Numbered from the stretch's first letter, positions 42,881 to 54,225 are shown. The stretch is 64,000 nucleotides of DNA from Tissierella sp032104385 (GCF_032104385.1 NZ_DAMCHJ010000011.1:1-64000), one strand, 5' to 3'. Numbers and translations: made by a program. Notes: a model not told the origin generated them from the letters alone.

Positions 42881-45800
42881 ATGAAGATTAAGGATATGTT
42901 TTCTAAAGACATTGAACGACCAATTAGTGGAGTAATTAAAGTAGGCCAAGATGAAAACGAAAATATCAAACAAGAATTAGAAGAATATGTAGTGACTGGA
43001 GAAATAAACAAACATTTAAGCAAATTCTATAGTAACTACAACAAAAGTATTGATAGACCAACTGATAAAGTTGGAGTATGGATTTCTGGATTTTTTGGAT
43101 CAGGTAAATCACATTTTTTAAAGATCCTTTCATATTTATTGGAAAACAAAGTAGTTGAAGGGAAAGAGGCAATAGAATTTTTTGATGATAAGATACAAGA
43201 TAAGATGTTCCTTGAAGAAATACGAAGAGCAGGTAAGGTAGATACTGAAGTTATACTTTTTAATATTGATGCTAAATCTCCTATAGCGGGTAAATCTGAA
43301 GAAGAAACACTCTTAAAAATATTTTTAAAGATGTTTCACAACCATCAAGGATTTTATGGAGATAGTCCAGGAATAGCATATATGGAAAAGTATTTAACAG
43401 AAGAAGGCAAGTACGAGAAATTTAAAGATAAATTTAGAAAATTATCAGGGGCTGAATGGGAAGAAAAGAGAAGAGCTTTCTTCTTTATAAGAGATCATGT
43501 AGTTAAAGCACTATCTCTTTCAACAGGTATGTCTGAAGAATCAGCAAGAGAATGGCATAAAAACGGATCAAAAGAATTCAACATAGATATAGAAGGATTT
43601 TCTAAGGAAGTTAAAGAATATCTAGATAGCAAAGGAAAAGACACTAGGCTAGTATTTTTAGTTGATGAGGTAGGACAATACATAGGAGACAATAGCTCCC
43701 TGATGTTAAACCTTCAAACAATATCAGAAGAATTAGGAATCCATTGTGGTGGACGGGCTTGGATTGTAGTTACCTCTCAAGAGGCAATAGATGAGCTATT
43801 TAAAAAGATAAAAGACTATGATTTCTCAAAGATACAAGGGAGATTTGATACTAAGCTTTCCTTATCCTCTATTTCAGTAGATGAAGTAATAAAAAAACGT
43901 ATATTAGACAAAAAAGACTATGTAGAGGAAAGATTAAAGCAAATATATTTTGAAAAGTTAGCTGTCCTAAGAAATTTAATCAATTTTAATGGAGCAAGAG
44001 CAGATTTTATCGGCTATAAAGATGAAAAAGAGTTTGCAGAAGTGTATCCATTTGTACCTTATCAATTTAAACTACTTCAAAATGTATTCGAACAAGTAAG
44101 AAAGCGTGGCAGTACAGGAAAGCATCTATCAGAGGGTGAAAGATCCATGCTGTCAGCTTTTAAAGAATCTGCAATACATTATAAAGACGAAGAAGAAGGA
44201 ATACTAATTCCATTTTCAGCTTTTTATGATACAATATATGAATTTTTAAACCCTTCCATTAGAAGGGTAATTAATGATGCAGAAAATAATCCTAAGTTAA
44301 AGGATGATAAATTTAATATAGATTTATTAAAAGTATTATTTATGATTAAATATGTAAAAGAATTACCAGCTAATGTAGATAACTTATCAGTCTTAATGNN
44401 NNNNNNNNAAGATCCTTAAGCCTATTATCTAATGAATATCTGATACAAAAAAATGGAGATGTATATATATTCCTAACAGATGATGAGCAAGATGTAAATA
44501 AAGATATCAAACTAACTAAGGTTGATGATGGGATAACTAAAAAAGAACTTAGGGGATATATCTTTGATCAATTTTATGATAACAAAAGATATAGATATTC
44601 TGGGTACTACGACTTCGATTTTAACAAGAAAATGGATGAAGTAGACCATGGAAGACAAATAGCCCCTATAGGTATCAATGTCTTATCACCCTTATCAGAT
44701 AGTTATTATGTACCAGAGATAAATCTTATGCTGCAAACAAAAGATACAGGTGAGATGATAATAAGGCTCGATAATAGTAAAGACTATTTAGATGAACTAA
44801 CTGAGATATTGCGGGTGAATGAATATACAAAGACCTTAAATATGGATCTGCTACCAGAAAACAAACAAATAATCATCATTGGTAAAAAATCAGAAGAAAG
44901 ACCTAGGAGACAAAGAGTAAGGGATAATATAGAATATGCTTTAAAAAATGCAACATTCTATATTAATGGAGAAAAAGTAGATGTAAAAGGTGGAACTGTA
45001 AAGGAAAGAATAAATAATGGAATGAAAATCCTTACGGAATCCATCTATACGAAACTATCCTATATAGAGAAATTCATCACAAGCCCAGTGGAATTACAAG
45101 ATATACTAAACATTGATAATGAGCAAATTACTATGGGTAATAATCTTTTAAATAATAATGATTTAGCAATAAAAGAAGTATATGATTATATAAAATTTGA
45201 AGATGATATGAGAAAGCAAACAAGAGTAAAACCCGTATTAGATTATTTCAGTGTAAAACCCTATGGTTGGAACGAATTAGATATATTAGGTATAATTCTT
45301 ACACTTTTGAAAGATCAAAAGATCAATCTAAGATATCAAGGTGAAAACCTAACATCCCTAACACCAAATCTAGTACAAATAATAACTAAATCATCAGAAC
45401 AAGATAGGATAATAGTGTCCATTAGACAGGAAATAGATGAAAAGTTATTAAGATCAGTTAAGGCCATAATAAAAGAATTATGGGATAAGACAAATATACC
45501 AGATGATGAAGATGGATTAGCATCTTATATTAGAGAATTAATAGATAAACAAATAGCAGAAATTAATAACTATCTAGATAGATATGAAGGAAGGAAATAT
45601 CCAGGAAAATCCTTATTAGAAAAAGGTTTAGAGTATTTTGAAGGATTGCAAGATAATATCGATAATATAGTATTCTTTAAAAAACTAGTGGAGATGGAAG
45701 ATGATTTACTAAATTGGGAAGATGATATGGCATATGTAAGATCTTTCTTTAGTAATCAAAAGGATATATTTGACAACGGACTAAAAATACAAAACCTATA

Positions 45801-46377
45801 TAAGGAAAATGCAGATTATCTAAATGATGAAAAGGTAAAAGAAGCATATGATAATCTTACCAAAGTGTTAGAAGATTATATGCCCTATGGAAAAATTAAA
45901 AACATACCAGAATATGCAAAGATAATAGATGAAGGAATCGATGAAATCTTAAATAAGAAAAAAGAAGAATCACGAAAGCAAGTAGAAGAAGATCTAAAAT
46001 ATCTAGATTTAATGTCGGATCATCCTGGAGTAAAACAAACTACAAAAGAGAGTTATCAAAAGATTTATAAAGGATTAAAAAATAATATTGAATCAAATAC
46101 TGAAATCTTAAAAATAGAAGGGATTAAATCTAGAAGCTTTAGCTTTAGAACAGACTATGAACAACAAATAATAAGAGAAATAGATGAATATGAACCACCA
46201 GTAGATCCTGTAACTCCACCGCAAGTACAGACTAGAGAAATCAAACAAGTAAAGTTAAAAGATCTAACTAATATAAAAAATCTAAAGACTGAAGCACAAA
46301 TAGATGTATTTCTTCAAGAATTAGGTAAAGTTTTAAAAAGAGAATTAAAGGAACACGATATAGAATTCATAGACTAA
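42881..46377 (+). CDS. brxC: BREX system P-loop protein BrxC (interrupted by an assembly gap)
   Basis: One gene is read on both sides of the N run at 44399-44408. The first part (506 residues) has Walker A SGFFGSGKSHFLKILSYLL near residue 70 and FLVDEVGQYIGD near residue 255. The second part starts at 44410 (RSLSLLSNEYLIQKNGDVYI) and adds about 655 residues, ending at HDIEFID. BrxC is a large ATPase, about 1200 residues in type 1 BREX. Only 1161 residues are visible and the frames differ across the Ns, so the true gap is not 10 bases and probably hides a few tens more. I found no stop or frameshift outside the gap. Confidence 0.9.
44399..44408. other. Assembly gap (10 N) inside brxC
   Basis: Ten N bases of nominal length. 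The reading frame before (42881 frame) and after (44410 frame) does not match with 10 bases, so the real gap has a different length. Confidence 0.95.
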
Positions 46378-46390
46378 GGGGGGAGATTAG

Positions 46391-49300
46391 GTGAACAAAT
46401 CTGCTTTAAGAAACTTTGCCATAGAAGCTAGAAAAGAGCTAAGAGATAAAGTTAAGATGAAAGCTATGCAACTGGGGATTACAGAAGAAAACATAAAGAA
46501 AGAAACAGTCCAGTCCTCAGACGCAGTATTTATAGAAGGTAGACAATTAACTATAGAAGAACGATCCCAAAGGAATAGATTAATAAAGGAAATAAAGAAA
46601 AAAGGATATAACCAAGTAATAGAAGAAGTAGCTTATACTTGGTTCAATAGATTTACTGCACTCCGATTTATGGAGGTAAATAAATATATACCAACTAAGG
46701 TAAGGGTGCTGTCTTCAGAAAATGAAGGCAGCTACGAACCTGATATTATAAGAGAAGCATTGAATATAGATTTAGATGTGGATAGGGAATTAGTATATAA
46801 ACTAAGGACATCTAAGGACAATGATGCCATAGATAAGTTGTATAAGTATTTGATAATAAAACAATGTAATGCTTTAAATGATATATTGCCTCTAATGTTT
46901 GAAAAGATACTAGATTATACAGAACTATTATTTCCAGATGGTTTATTATCAGAAGGATCATTTTTAAGAGTAATGACAGATACCAATAATATACCAGAAG
47001 ATAATTGGAAAAATGTTGAGGTAATAGGATGGCTATATCAATACTATATTTCCGAAAGAAAAGATGAAGTATTTGAGGGACTAAGGAAGAATAAAAAAAT
47101 AGGAAAAGATGATATAGCACCAGCTACACAACTTTTCACACCCCATTGGATAGTAAGATATATGGTGGAAAATTCATTAGGAAAACTATGGCAAGAAGGA
47201 CATCCTAATGAAGAACTGAAAGATAATTGGAAATACTATATAGAAGAAGTAGAACAAGAGGAAGAAGTAAAAAAAGAACTAGAAAAATTAAAAGGAGAAA
47301 CTAAAAAACTAAAGGTAGAAGATATAAAAGTAATAGACCCGGCAATGGGTTCAGGCCATATACTAGTCTATGCCTTTGAGGTGCTCTATGATATCTACTT
47401 GTCTGAAGGTTATATTGCTCAAGAAATACCAAAATTAATAATAGAGAAGAACCTATATGGAATAGATATAGACGAAAGAGCATTCCAATTAGCCTATTTT
47501 GCATTGATGATGAAAGGAAGATCTAAGAGTAGAAGATTTTTCAATGAACCAGTAAATGTAAATATAATCTCTATAAAGGAAAGCAATGATTTCCCTAAAG
47601 AGGCTATTAAATATTTTCTAAGATCTAAATCCTTAGAGATGGAAAAGCAAGTAGTTGAAAATGATCTAGAATATCTAATAGATGTATTCCATGATGCAAA
47701 GGAATACGGATCAATACTTAAAGTCAATAGGATAAGTTTTGATTTAATAGAAAAAAGATTGGAAGAATTAAGTAAGGTCGCACCAGAGGATGTCTTTGAA
47801 CTTCGATATAGGGATAGAATACTTGATATAATACCTGACTTAGTAAAGCAGGCTAAAATAATGAGTGATAAATATGATGTATATGTAACAAACCCGCCTT
47901 ATATGGGAAGTAAAGGAATGAATCCTAAGTTATCCGAATTTGTAAAGAAAGAATATCCAGATACAAAGGCAGATTTATTCGCTGTATTTATGGAATTAGA
48001 TGAACGCCTAGTAAAGTCCAAGGGATATATGGCTATGATAAACCAACATAGCTGGATGTTTCTATCTAGTTTTGAGAAGTATAGAGAAAGATTGCTTGAA
48101 AATAGAACTATAGATACTATGTTGCATTTAGGACCCAGGGCATTTGAGGAAATTGGTGGAGAGGTAGTACAGAGTGCCGCTTTTGTAAATAGGAAGATTA
48201 GGTTAAGTGAATATAAGGGGACTTATATTAGGTTGGTGGATTATAATAATGCTGATATGAAAGAAGAAAAGACTTTGGAGGCAGTTAGAGATGATAATGT
48301 AGAATATAGATATACTTCTAAGACGGATAGGTATGAATTGATACCGGGGATCCCTATCGCATATTGGTTACAAAAGCCAGAACTATTTAGCAGCAATTTA
48401 ATAAAAGATATATTTATTTCGGGAGGCAGAAATAAGACACATGATGATGAGAAATATGTTAAGTATCATTGGGAGATACAAAAAACTCCAAAATGGGCTC
48501 TTTATGCAAAAGGTGGAGATTATAGAAAATATTATGGTAACGAGTTGTTTGTCGTAGATTGGTCTGAAGAAGCTAAAAAGGTATATGAATCTCATGGTGG
48601 ATTATTGAATAAAAAATATTGGAATAAGTCAGGGATAACATGGTCACTTACATCTACAACTACAAGTTTTAGAATTAAAAGAAAGGAATTAATATATAGT
48701 TCTGCTGCTCCAACAATATTTAATCATGACTTTTCATTAGATTATAAAGCCCTTGGTATGTTAAATTCCAAGGTATCAGATTATATATTAAAAATATTGA
48801 ATCCTACTTTAAGCACAACTGTAAATGATGTTTATACACTTCCATTTAATAGGAGATTAATAACAGATTACGTTGATAAATTAGTGAAAGAAAACATTTC
48901 AATTTCCAAAACTGATTGGGACTCCTTCGAAAACTCATGGGATTTCAAAAAACACCCAATGATTAATGGAGGATTGAGAATTGAGAATGGAGAATTAGAA
49001 AGAGAAGATAATACAATTGAACAATCCTTCAACAACTGGAAAAGGTTCACCCATTCCCAATTCAACCAACTTAAGTCTAATGAAGAAGAATTAAATTGTA
49101 TCTTCATAGAAATCTATGGATTACAGGATGAATTAACTCCAGAAGTAGAAGATAAAGATATTACCATAACTAAAGTAGTTGATGAAAAAACAGAGGAAGA
49201 TAAGAAGAATTCTTATACAATAGATCGAAAACAAGCCATAGAATCCTTCCTTTCCTATGCAGTAGGATGCACCTTTGGTAGATATTCTTTAGATGAAGAA

Positions 49301-49993
49301 GGTTTAATTTATGCAGGTGGAGATTTTAAGGATAAGTTTAAGATAGGAGATGGAGAAGTGAGAATTAATACATCTAGAGGTTGGGAAAGATCTTCTATAG
49401 ATGTAACTATGGATAATATAATTCCAATTAATGATCCACAGTACTTTCCAGAGGATATAGTGACTAGGTTTATAGATTTTATGAAAGTTTCTTTTGGAGA
49501 AGAAAACTTAAATGAAAATCTAAAATTTATAGCTGAATCTCTGGGATTAAGAAACAATGAATTACCAAGAGAAACTATAAGGAGATATTTCTTAAATGAT
49601 TTCTATAAAAATCATGTTCAAATATATAAAAAGCGTCCAATATACTGGCTATTTACTTCGGGTAAGGAAAAGGCTTTCAATGCTTTAATTTACATTCATA
49701 GATATGATAGTACTACTTTGGCTAGAATAAGAACAGACTATCTTCATGTTCTTCAATCAAGATTTGATGCTGAGAAACAAACTTTAGTTGAAAAGATAAA
49801 AGATGTTGATACTACTCCTAAAGAAAAAAGAGGATACGAAAAAGAATTAAAAGATCTAGAAAAGAAAATAGCAGAATTAAAAGCTTATGATGAGGTATTA
49901 CACCATATGGCAGATAAGATGATAGAGATAGATTTAGATGATGGAGTAAAGGTAAATTATGAAATATTTGAAGGATTAGTACAGAAAATATAG
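46391..49993 (+). CDS. pglX: BREX adenine-specific DNA methyltransferase PglX (type 1)
   Basis: The 1200-residue protein has the SAM-binding motif IDPAMGSGHILVYAFEVLYD near residue 316 and the N6-adenine catalytic motif NPPY near residue 501 (VYVTNPPYMGSKG). A long target-recognition region follows and the C terminus ends in a helical tail with EKKIAELKAYDEVLHHMADK. PglX methylates a BREX-specific site on host DNA to mark self; phage lacking the mark are blocked. The gene starts at GTG with GGGGGGAG upstream. Around residues 860-875 it carries a repetitive NGGLRIENGELERED insert. The frame is intact over its whole length. Confidence 0.96.
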   Translation: MNKSALRNFAIEARKELRDKVKMKAMQLGITEENIKKETVQSSDAVFIEGRQLTIEERSQRNRLIKEIKKKGYNQVIEEVAYTWFNRFTALRFMEVNKYIPTKVRVLSSENEGSYEPDIIREALNIDLDVDRELVYKLRTSKDNDAIDKLYKYLIIKQCNALNDILPLMFEKILDYTELLFPDGLLSEGSFLRVMTDTNNIPEDNWKNVEVIGWLYQYYISERKDEVFEGLRKNKKIGKDDIAPATQLFTPHWIVRYMVENSLGKLWQEGHPNEELKDNWKYYIEEVEQEEEVKKELEKLKGETKKLKVEDIKVIDPAMGSGHILVYAFEVLYDIYLSEGYIAQEIPKLIIEKNLYGIDIDERAFQLAYFALMMKGRSKSRRFFNEPVNVNIISIKESNDFPKEAIKYFLRSKSLEMEKQVVENDLEYLIDVFHDAKEYGSILKVNRISFDLIEKRLEELSKVAPEDVFELRYRDRILDIIPDLVKQAKIMSDKYDVYVTNPPYMGSKGMNPKLSEFVKKEYPDTKADLFAVFMELDERLVKSKGYMAMINQHSWMFLSSFEKYRERLLENRTIDTMLHLGPRAFEEIGGEVVQSAAFVNRKIRLSEYKGTYIRLVDYNNADMKEEKTLEAVRDDNVEYRYTSKTDRYELIPGIPIAYWLQKPELFSSNLIKDIFISGGRNKTHDDEKYVKYHWEIQKTPKWALYAKGGDYRKYYGNELFVVDWSEEAKKVYESHGGLLNKKYWNKSGITWSLTSTTTSFRIKRKELIYSSAAPTIFNHDFSLDYKALGMLNSKVSDYILKILNPTLSTTVNDVYTLPFNRRLITDYVDKLVKENISISKTDWDSFENSWDFKKHPMINGGLRIENGELEREDNTIEQSFNNWKRFTHSQFNQLKSNEEELNCIFIEIYGLQDELTPEVEDKDITITKVVDEKTEEDKKNSYTIDRKQAIESFLSYAVGCTFGRYSLDEEGLIYAGGDFKDKFKIGDGEVRINTSRGWERSSIDVTMDNIIPINDPQYFPEDIVTRFIDFMKVSFGEENLNENLKFIAESLGLRNNELPRETIRRYFLNDFYKNHVQIYKKRPIYWLFTSGKEKAFNALIYIHRYDSTTLARIRTDYLHVLQSRFDAEKQTLVEKIKDVDTTPKEKRGYEKELKDLEKKIAELKAYDEVLHHMADKMIEIDLDDGVKVNYEIFEGLVQKI

Positions 49994-50034
49994 GGATTCG
50001 ACACGGAAATACTTAAGGAATAGGTGTGGTAATA

Positions 50035-51495
50035 GTGATAAGATCAATTGAATATTTAAAAAGCTTAGTAATAGAATTATGTTCTTTATCCAATGAAACA
50101 GAATGGGTTGAATTTAAGATCAATAATGATAAACCGGATGAAATTGGTGAATATATTTCTGCATTAAGTAATTCAGCTACAATTAAAGGAAAATCTCATG
50201 CTTATATGATATGGGGTATAAATAATGAAACTCATGATATAGTGGGCACAACCTTTAAACCTGGATCTACTAAAACAGGCAATGAGGAACTTGAAAATTG
50301 GCTTTTAAGATTATTGTCTCCTAAAATTTACTTTAGATTTTATGAGTTTCAGATGGATTTTAAAGACGTTGTTGTTTTAGAAATAGAAAAAGCTTCAAAT
50401 AGGCCAGTTCAGTTTAAAGGTAGTGAATATATTAGAGTTGGAACATATAAAAAGTTATTAAAGGATTTTCCGGAGATGGAGAGAGAGCTATGGAGAATAT
50501 TTGATAGTGTTCATTTTGAGGAAATGGTAGCTATAGAACACTTAGAAGAAACAGAAGTATTGAATTTATTAGATTATCCTAAGTATTTTGATTTATTGGG
50601 ATTACCATTACCGGAAGATAGATCTAAAATTATTGAAAAACTTAGTGAAGAAAATATGATTATTAAAAATGATGCAGGAAAATGGGATATTTCAAATTTA
50701 GGCGCTATATTATTTGCTAAGAAATTATCAGATTTTAAATTACTTAAGAGAAAATCAGTAAGAGTTATTCAATATAAAGGAAATAGTCGCATCGAAACTA
50801 TTAGGGAACAAGAAGGAGCAAAAGGATATGCTTCAGGATTTGAAGGGTTAATTGAATTTATTAATAATTTATTACCAAGAAATGAGGTCATAGGTCAAGC
50901 ACTGAGAAAAGAATTTCCTATGTATCCGGAGTTAGCTGTTAGAGAATTAGTTGCTAATGCTATAATTCATCAAGATTTTTCAATTAGAGGAACAGGACCA
51001 ATGATAGAGATATTTTCAGATAGAATGGAAATTACTAATCCTGGGATACCATTAGTTAGTCCTTATAGATTTATTGATACTCCGCCTAAATCTAGAAACG
51101 AAGCTCTGGCTTCTTTTATGAGGAGAATAGGTGTATGTGAAGAAAGAGGAAGTGGATTTGACAAGGTAGTATTTGAAACTGAATTTTATCAATTACCAGC
51201 ACCAATAATTGAGGTAACGGAAGAACATACAAAAGTTATTTTATTCTCTCATATTCCATTTAAGGATATGAGCAAAGAGGATAAAATAAGAGCGTGTTAT
51301 CTACATGCTTGCCTTAAGTATGTAACTAGAGAATACATGACAAACTCTACACTAAGGCAAAGATTCGGATTAGAAGAAAAGAGTATGTCTAGTGTTTCTA
51401 GAATTATTAAAGATGCAATAATTGCAGATATGATTAAAGCTTTGGATCCAAACACAGCACCGAAGCATTTAAAGTATGTTCCTTTCTGGGCATAA
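50035..51495 (+). CDS. BREX accessory: AlbA_2 (Schlafen-like) DNA-binding protein with ATPase-like C domain
   Basis: The roughly 486-residue protein has an N-terminal AlbA_2 domain (ETEWVEFKINNDKPDEIGEY; AYMIWGINNETHDIVGT), a middle region, an HATPase_c_4-like part (PELAVRELVANAIIHQDFSI near residue 300, MEITNPGIPLVSPYRFI), the GxGF-type CEERGSGFDKVVFETEF, and a C-terminal winged-helix-like end. Such proteins are often called RecG-like or transcriptional regulators. It stands between pglX and pglZ, a known slot for BREX accessory genes. GTG 50035 is chosen for its spacing to TAGGTG; GTG 50026 is the alternative. It could be a regulator of the locus or an added effector. Confidence 0.82.
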   Translation: MIRSIEYLKSLVIELCSLSNETEWVEFKINNDKPDEIGEYISALSNSATIKGKSHAYMIWGINNETHDIVGTTFKPGSTKTGNEELENWLLRLLSPKIYFRFYEFQMDFKDVVVLEIEKASNRPVQFKGSEYIRVGTYKKLLKDFPEMERELWRIFDSVHFEEMVAIEHLEETEVLNLLDYPKYFDLLGLPLPEDRSKIIEKLSEENMIIKNDAGKWDISNLGAILFAKKLSDFKLLKRKSVRVIQYKGNSRIETIREQEGAKGYASGFEGLIEFINNLLPRNEVIGQALRKEFPMYPELAVRELVANAIIHQDFSIRGTGPMIEIFSDRMEITNPGIPLVSPYRFIDTPPKSRNEALASFMRRIGVCEERGSGFDKVVFETEFYQLPAPIIEVTEEHTKVILFSHIPFKDMSKEDKIRACYLHACLKYVTREYMTNSTLRQRFGLEEKSMSSVSRIIKDAIIADMIKALDPNTAPKHLKYVPFWA

Positions 51496-51517
51496 TTTAA
51501 CTTGCTGGTAACTTGCA
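51496..51517 (+). repeat. Paired TAACTTGC element, copy 1
   Basis: Two TAACTTGC half-sites (51498-51505 and 51509-51516) with 11-base spacing, one helical turn, lie immediately after the accessory gene stop. The whole 22-base unit recurs exactly at 51609-51630. Confidence 0.85.
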
Positions 51518-51608
51518 TAAATATGAATTATCATGTGATTTATTCTTAAGAAATATTAATGAAAGTTCAGTTATTTCAATGACTCTAGGGAATTAATCAA
51601 TTAATTAT

Positions 51609-51630
51609 TTTAACTTGCTGGTAACTTGCA
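51609..51630 (+). repeat. Paired TAACTTGC element, copy 2
   Basis: This is an exact second copy of the 22-base unit, 113 bases downstream of the first and about 36 bases before the pglZ start. Four half-sites in the 171-base pglX/pglZ spacer look like protein-binding sites for control of pglZ-brxL. Confidence 0.85.
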
Positions 51631-51666
51631 GAGGTTTTGACGTGTATACTAAAAAGAGGTGATCCA

Positions 51667-54225
51667 ATGAGCACTGAAGGGATAAAAACATCTTTGGTGG
51701 AGATTTTTCATTCTCCACTTAGAGAGGGTGAAAAAAGAAAGATTGTATATTGGCAGGATGTGGACAAGGCTTTTGAAGATGAATTTAACAGTATTGAAAT
51801 TGATAATGTAAAAAAACATATATTACATGAAAAAAATTATTTTAAAACAAAGTATCTTCTAGAAGTAGAAGATATGGAGTTCAATTATTTAATATATACT
51901 CAAGAAAGTCTTGGGGAAAATAATGATAACTGGCTTCTTGATAATATACTATATTCTACAGTTTTTTATGCAGATGAAGTATCTATATACTGTAGAGACC
52001 TAGGTATTCCAGAGGAATTACGTAAAATTGTTTTAGATAATAAAAAGTTTTTTAGAGCTGAAAGTAGACGAGAAAGATTTTCTTCATATAATATTGAAAA
52101 ATACACTGAAGAGAATATATATATAGGAATAATTTCAGTTCTCACCAACCAAAGAACTTCAAGTTTTGAAGATTCTCTTAGATCTATTTTAATGGAGAGT
52201 TTAGTAGATGAAGAGAATAAATATCTTAAGCAAATAGATAGTTTTTTTGATATGGAAAAGTTTTGGGAATATGTATATAAAAATTATGGTTATAGAGGAG
52301 AAAACAAATCACTTAAACAACTTCTAATTCATTTAATGATCTCAACTATGAGTACTTTTATAGAGCCTGAAAAATTAGTCCCTTTTAAAAGTTTTATTGC
52401 TGAAAGAGGTATAAGTAATTGTGCAATATTTATTGACAGATGGATGAATCACAAAACAGATTATGAAATATATGATAAATATGCTGAGGAAATAGAGGAT
52501 GAAATAATGTTTTCTAGAACATTACAATCCCTGGGTATAGATGATATTAGAACTATAGATATTTTCCCATCTATAGATAAGGCAATTATTCTTTATATTG
52601 TAGATGCGTTGGAAAACAAACTTGAAGACTTTGATGAATATGGAAAGCTTTTGAGGCTTAGGAAATCAAAGCATTTTTATGATAAATATAAATATATCTA
52701 TGAAGGATTATTTAATACTGTAAAGATGTTTGAATTTAAGAAAGAGTATCAAACTATCCCAATAGAACTACCACAGTATATGATTAAATCCTATGTAGAT
52801 AGATATTATTTAATGGATTCTTACTATAGAAAGTTTTATATTGCCTTTGATAAGAATAGCAGTAGTCAAATGTTACAAAAGTTAAGAGATATGGTGGAAG
52901 GTATTTATACTAACTGGTTTATGACTGAGTTAAGTTATAACTGGTCTGAAAGTATTTCTAAGAATATAAAAGATATATGGGATATTCCTGGGACAATAAA
53001 ACAAAGGGACTTTTATGATAGATTTATCCATTCAAGAATTAATGATGGAGATAGGTTATTTGTTATAATTTCTGATGCATTAAGGTATGAAGTAGCGGCA
53101 GAATTATGTGACAAATTAGATGCTGAAAGTTTAGGAAGTACAGAGTTAAATTCATTGTTAGCAGGACTGCCAACTAATACAAAATTAGGTATGGCAAGGC
53201 TATTACCTTATAGAGATATAGAATTAAGAGATAATGGGTTTGTTTATGTAGATAAGATAAACTCAGGTAATATGGAAGGACGAAATCAAATATTAGCTAA
53301 TATAACTGAAGAGAGTACTGCAATAGATTATAAAAATTATATAGCAATGAATAGAGATGAATTAAGAGAGTTTTACAAAGGAAAAAGATTAAACTATATT
53401 TATCATGATACTATTGATGCTATTGGAGATGATGCTACTACAGAAATTAAGGCATTTGATAGTACAGAAACTGCTATTGAAGAATTACTAAGGTTGATTA
53501 ATTCTTTAAGAGGACATTTATCAGCAACCAATATATTTATTACTTCTGACCATGGTTTTATTTATCAGAGAGAAAAACTTGAAGAAGTTGATAAAATATC
53601 TAAAGAAGCTCTTAGTCCTATTGAAAGCAAAAGAAGATATATGATAAGTGAAGAAAATAGAGATATAGACGGACTTCTTAGGTTCTCTATGAAAGATACA
53701 TTTGGTGAAGAATCTAAGTTAAATGTATATATTCCAAAGGCTAATATTAGATTTAAGACTCAAGGTGCAGGGGCTAATTTTGTTCATGGTGGAGCATCAT
53801 TACAAGAGGTAGTTGTACCATTAATATTATATAAGGATAAGAGATCAGGACAATCCAATGTAGTAAAACCTGAGAAAACTAAGATTAAACTTACTAATAC
53901 TATTAGAAGAATAACAAATAGTATATTTACTCTAAATTTCTTCCAAACAGAAAAAGTTGGAGGAAAGATAACTCCCTGTAGTGTTAAGGTATATATGGTA
54001 GATGATAAGGAAGAGATAATATCAAACGAGGAGATATTATTAGGCGATAAAGTATCTGATAATCCTGAAGATAGGACTATGAGCATTAGATTTATCTTAA
54101 AGCCTTTAGATTACGATAGAAATAAGGAATATTATCTACTTATTAAGGATGCAGAGACTAATGTCGAGTATGATAGAATTTATTTTAATATTAACTTAGG
54201 AATAAAATCGGATTTTGATTTCTAG
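51667..54225 (+). CDS. pglZ: BREX alkaline-phosphatase-superfamily protein PglZ
   Basis: The 852-residue protein is the type 1 PglZ. The metal-binding core of the alkaline phosphatase fold is visible in LFVIISDALRYEVAAELCDK near residue 465 and NIFITSDHGFIYQRE near residue 625. PglZ is the hallmark BREX component. ATG 51667 follows AGAGGTGAT at proper spacing; the in-frame TTG at 51637 lacks an RBS. It and brxL may form a second transcription unit, given the 171-base spacer with repeats before it. Confidence 0.95.
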   Translation: MSTEGIKTSLVEIFHSPLREGEKRKIVYWQDVDKAFEDEFNSIEIDNVKKHILHEKNYFKTKYLLEVEDMEFNYLIYTQESLGENNDNWLLDNILYSTVFYADEVSIYCRDLGIPEELRKIVLDNKKFFRAESRRERFSSYNIEKYTEENIYIGIISVLTNQRTSSFEDSLRSILMESLVDEENKYLKQIDSFFDMEKFWEYVYKNYGYRGENKSLKQLLIHLMISTMSTFIEPEKLVPFKSFIAERGISNCAIFIDRWMNHKTDYEIYDKYAEEIEDEIMFSRTLQSLGIDDIRTIDIFPSIDKAIILYIVDALENKLEDFDEYGKLLRLRKSKHFYDKYKYIYEGLFNTVKMFEFKKEYQTIPIELPQYMIKSYVDRYYLMDSYYRKFYIAFDKNSSSQMLQKLRDMVEGIYTNWFMTELSYNWSESISKNIKDIWDIPGTIKQRDFYDRFIHSRINDGDRLFVIISDALRYEVAAELCDKLDAESLGSTELNSLLAGLPTNTKLGMARLLPYRDIELRDNGFVYVDKINSGNMEGRNQILANITEESTAIDYKNYIAMNRDELREFYKGKRLNYIYHDTIDAIGDDATTEIKAFDSTETAIEELLRLINSLRGHLSATNIFITSDHGFIYQREKLEEVDKISKEALSPIESKRRYMISEENRDIDGLLRFSMKDTFGEESKLNVYIPKANIRFKTQGAGANFVHGGASLQEVVVPLILYKDKRSGQSNVVKPEKTKIKLTNTIRRITNSIFTLNFFQTEKVGGKITPCSVKVYMVDDKEEIISNEEILLGDKVSDNPEDRTMSIRFILKPLDYDRNKEYYLLIKDAETNVEYDRIYFNINLGIKSDFDF

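Noticed and set aside
44632..46377. A separate gene starting at 44632
   Set aside because: The frame is open back to the N run and encodes BrxC sequence before the ATG, so it is the second part of brxC.
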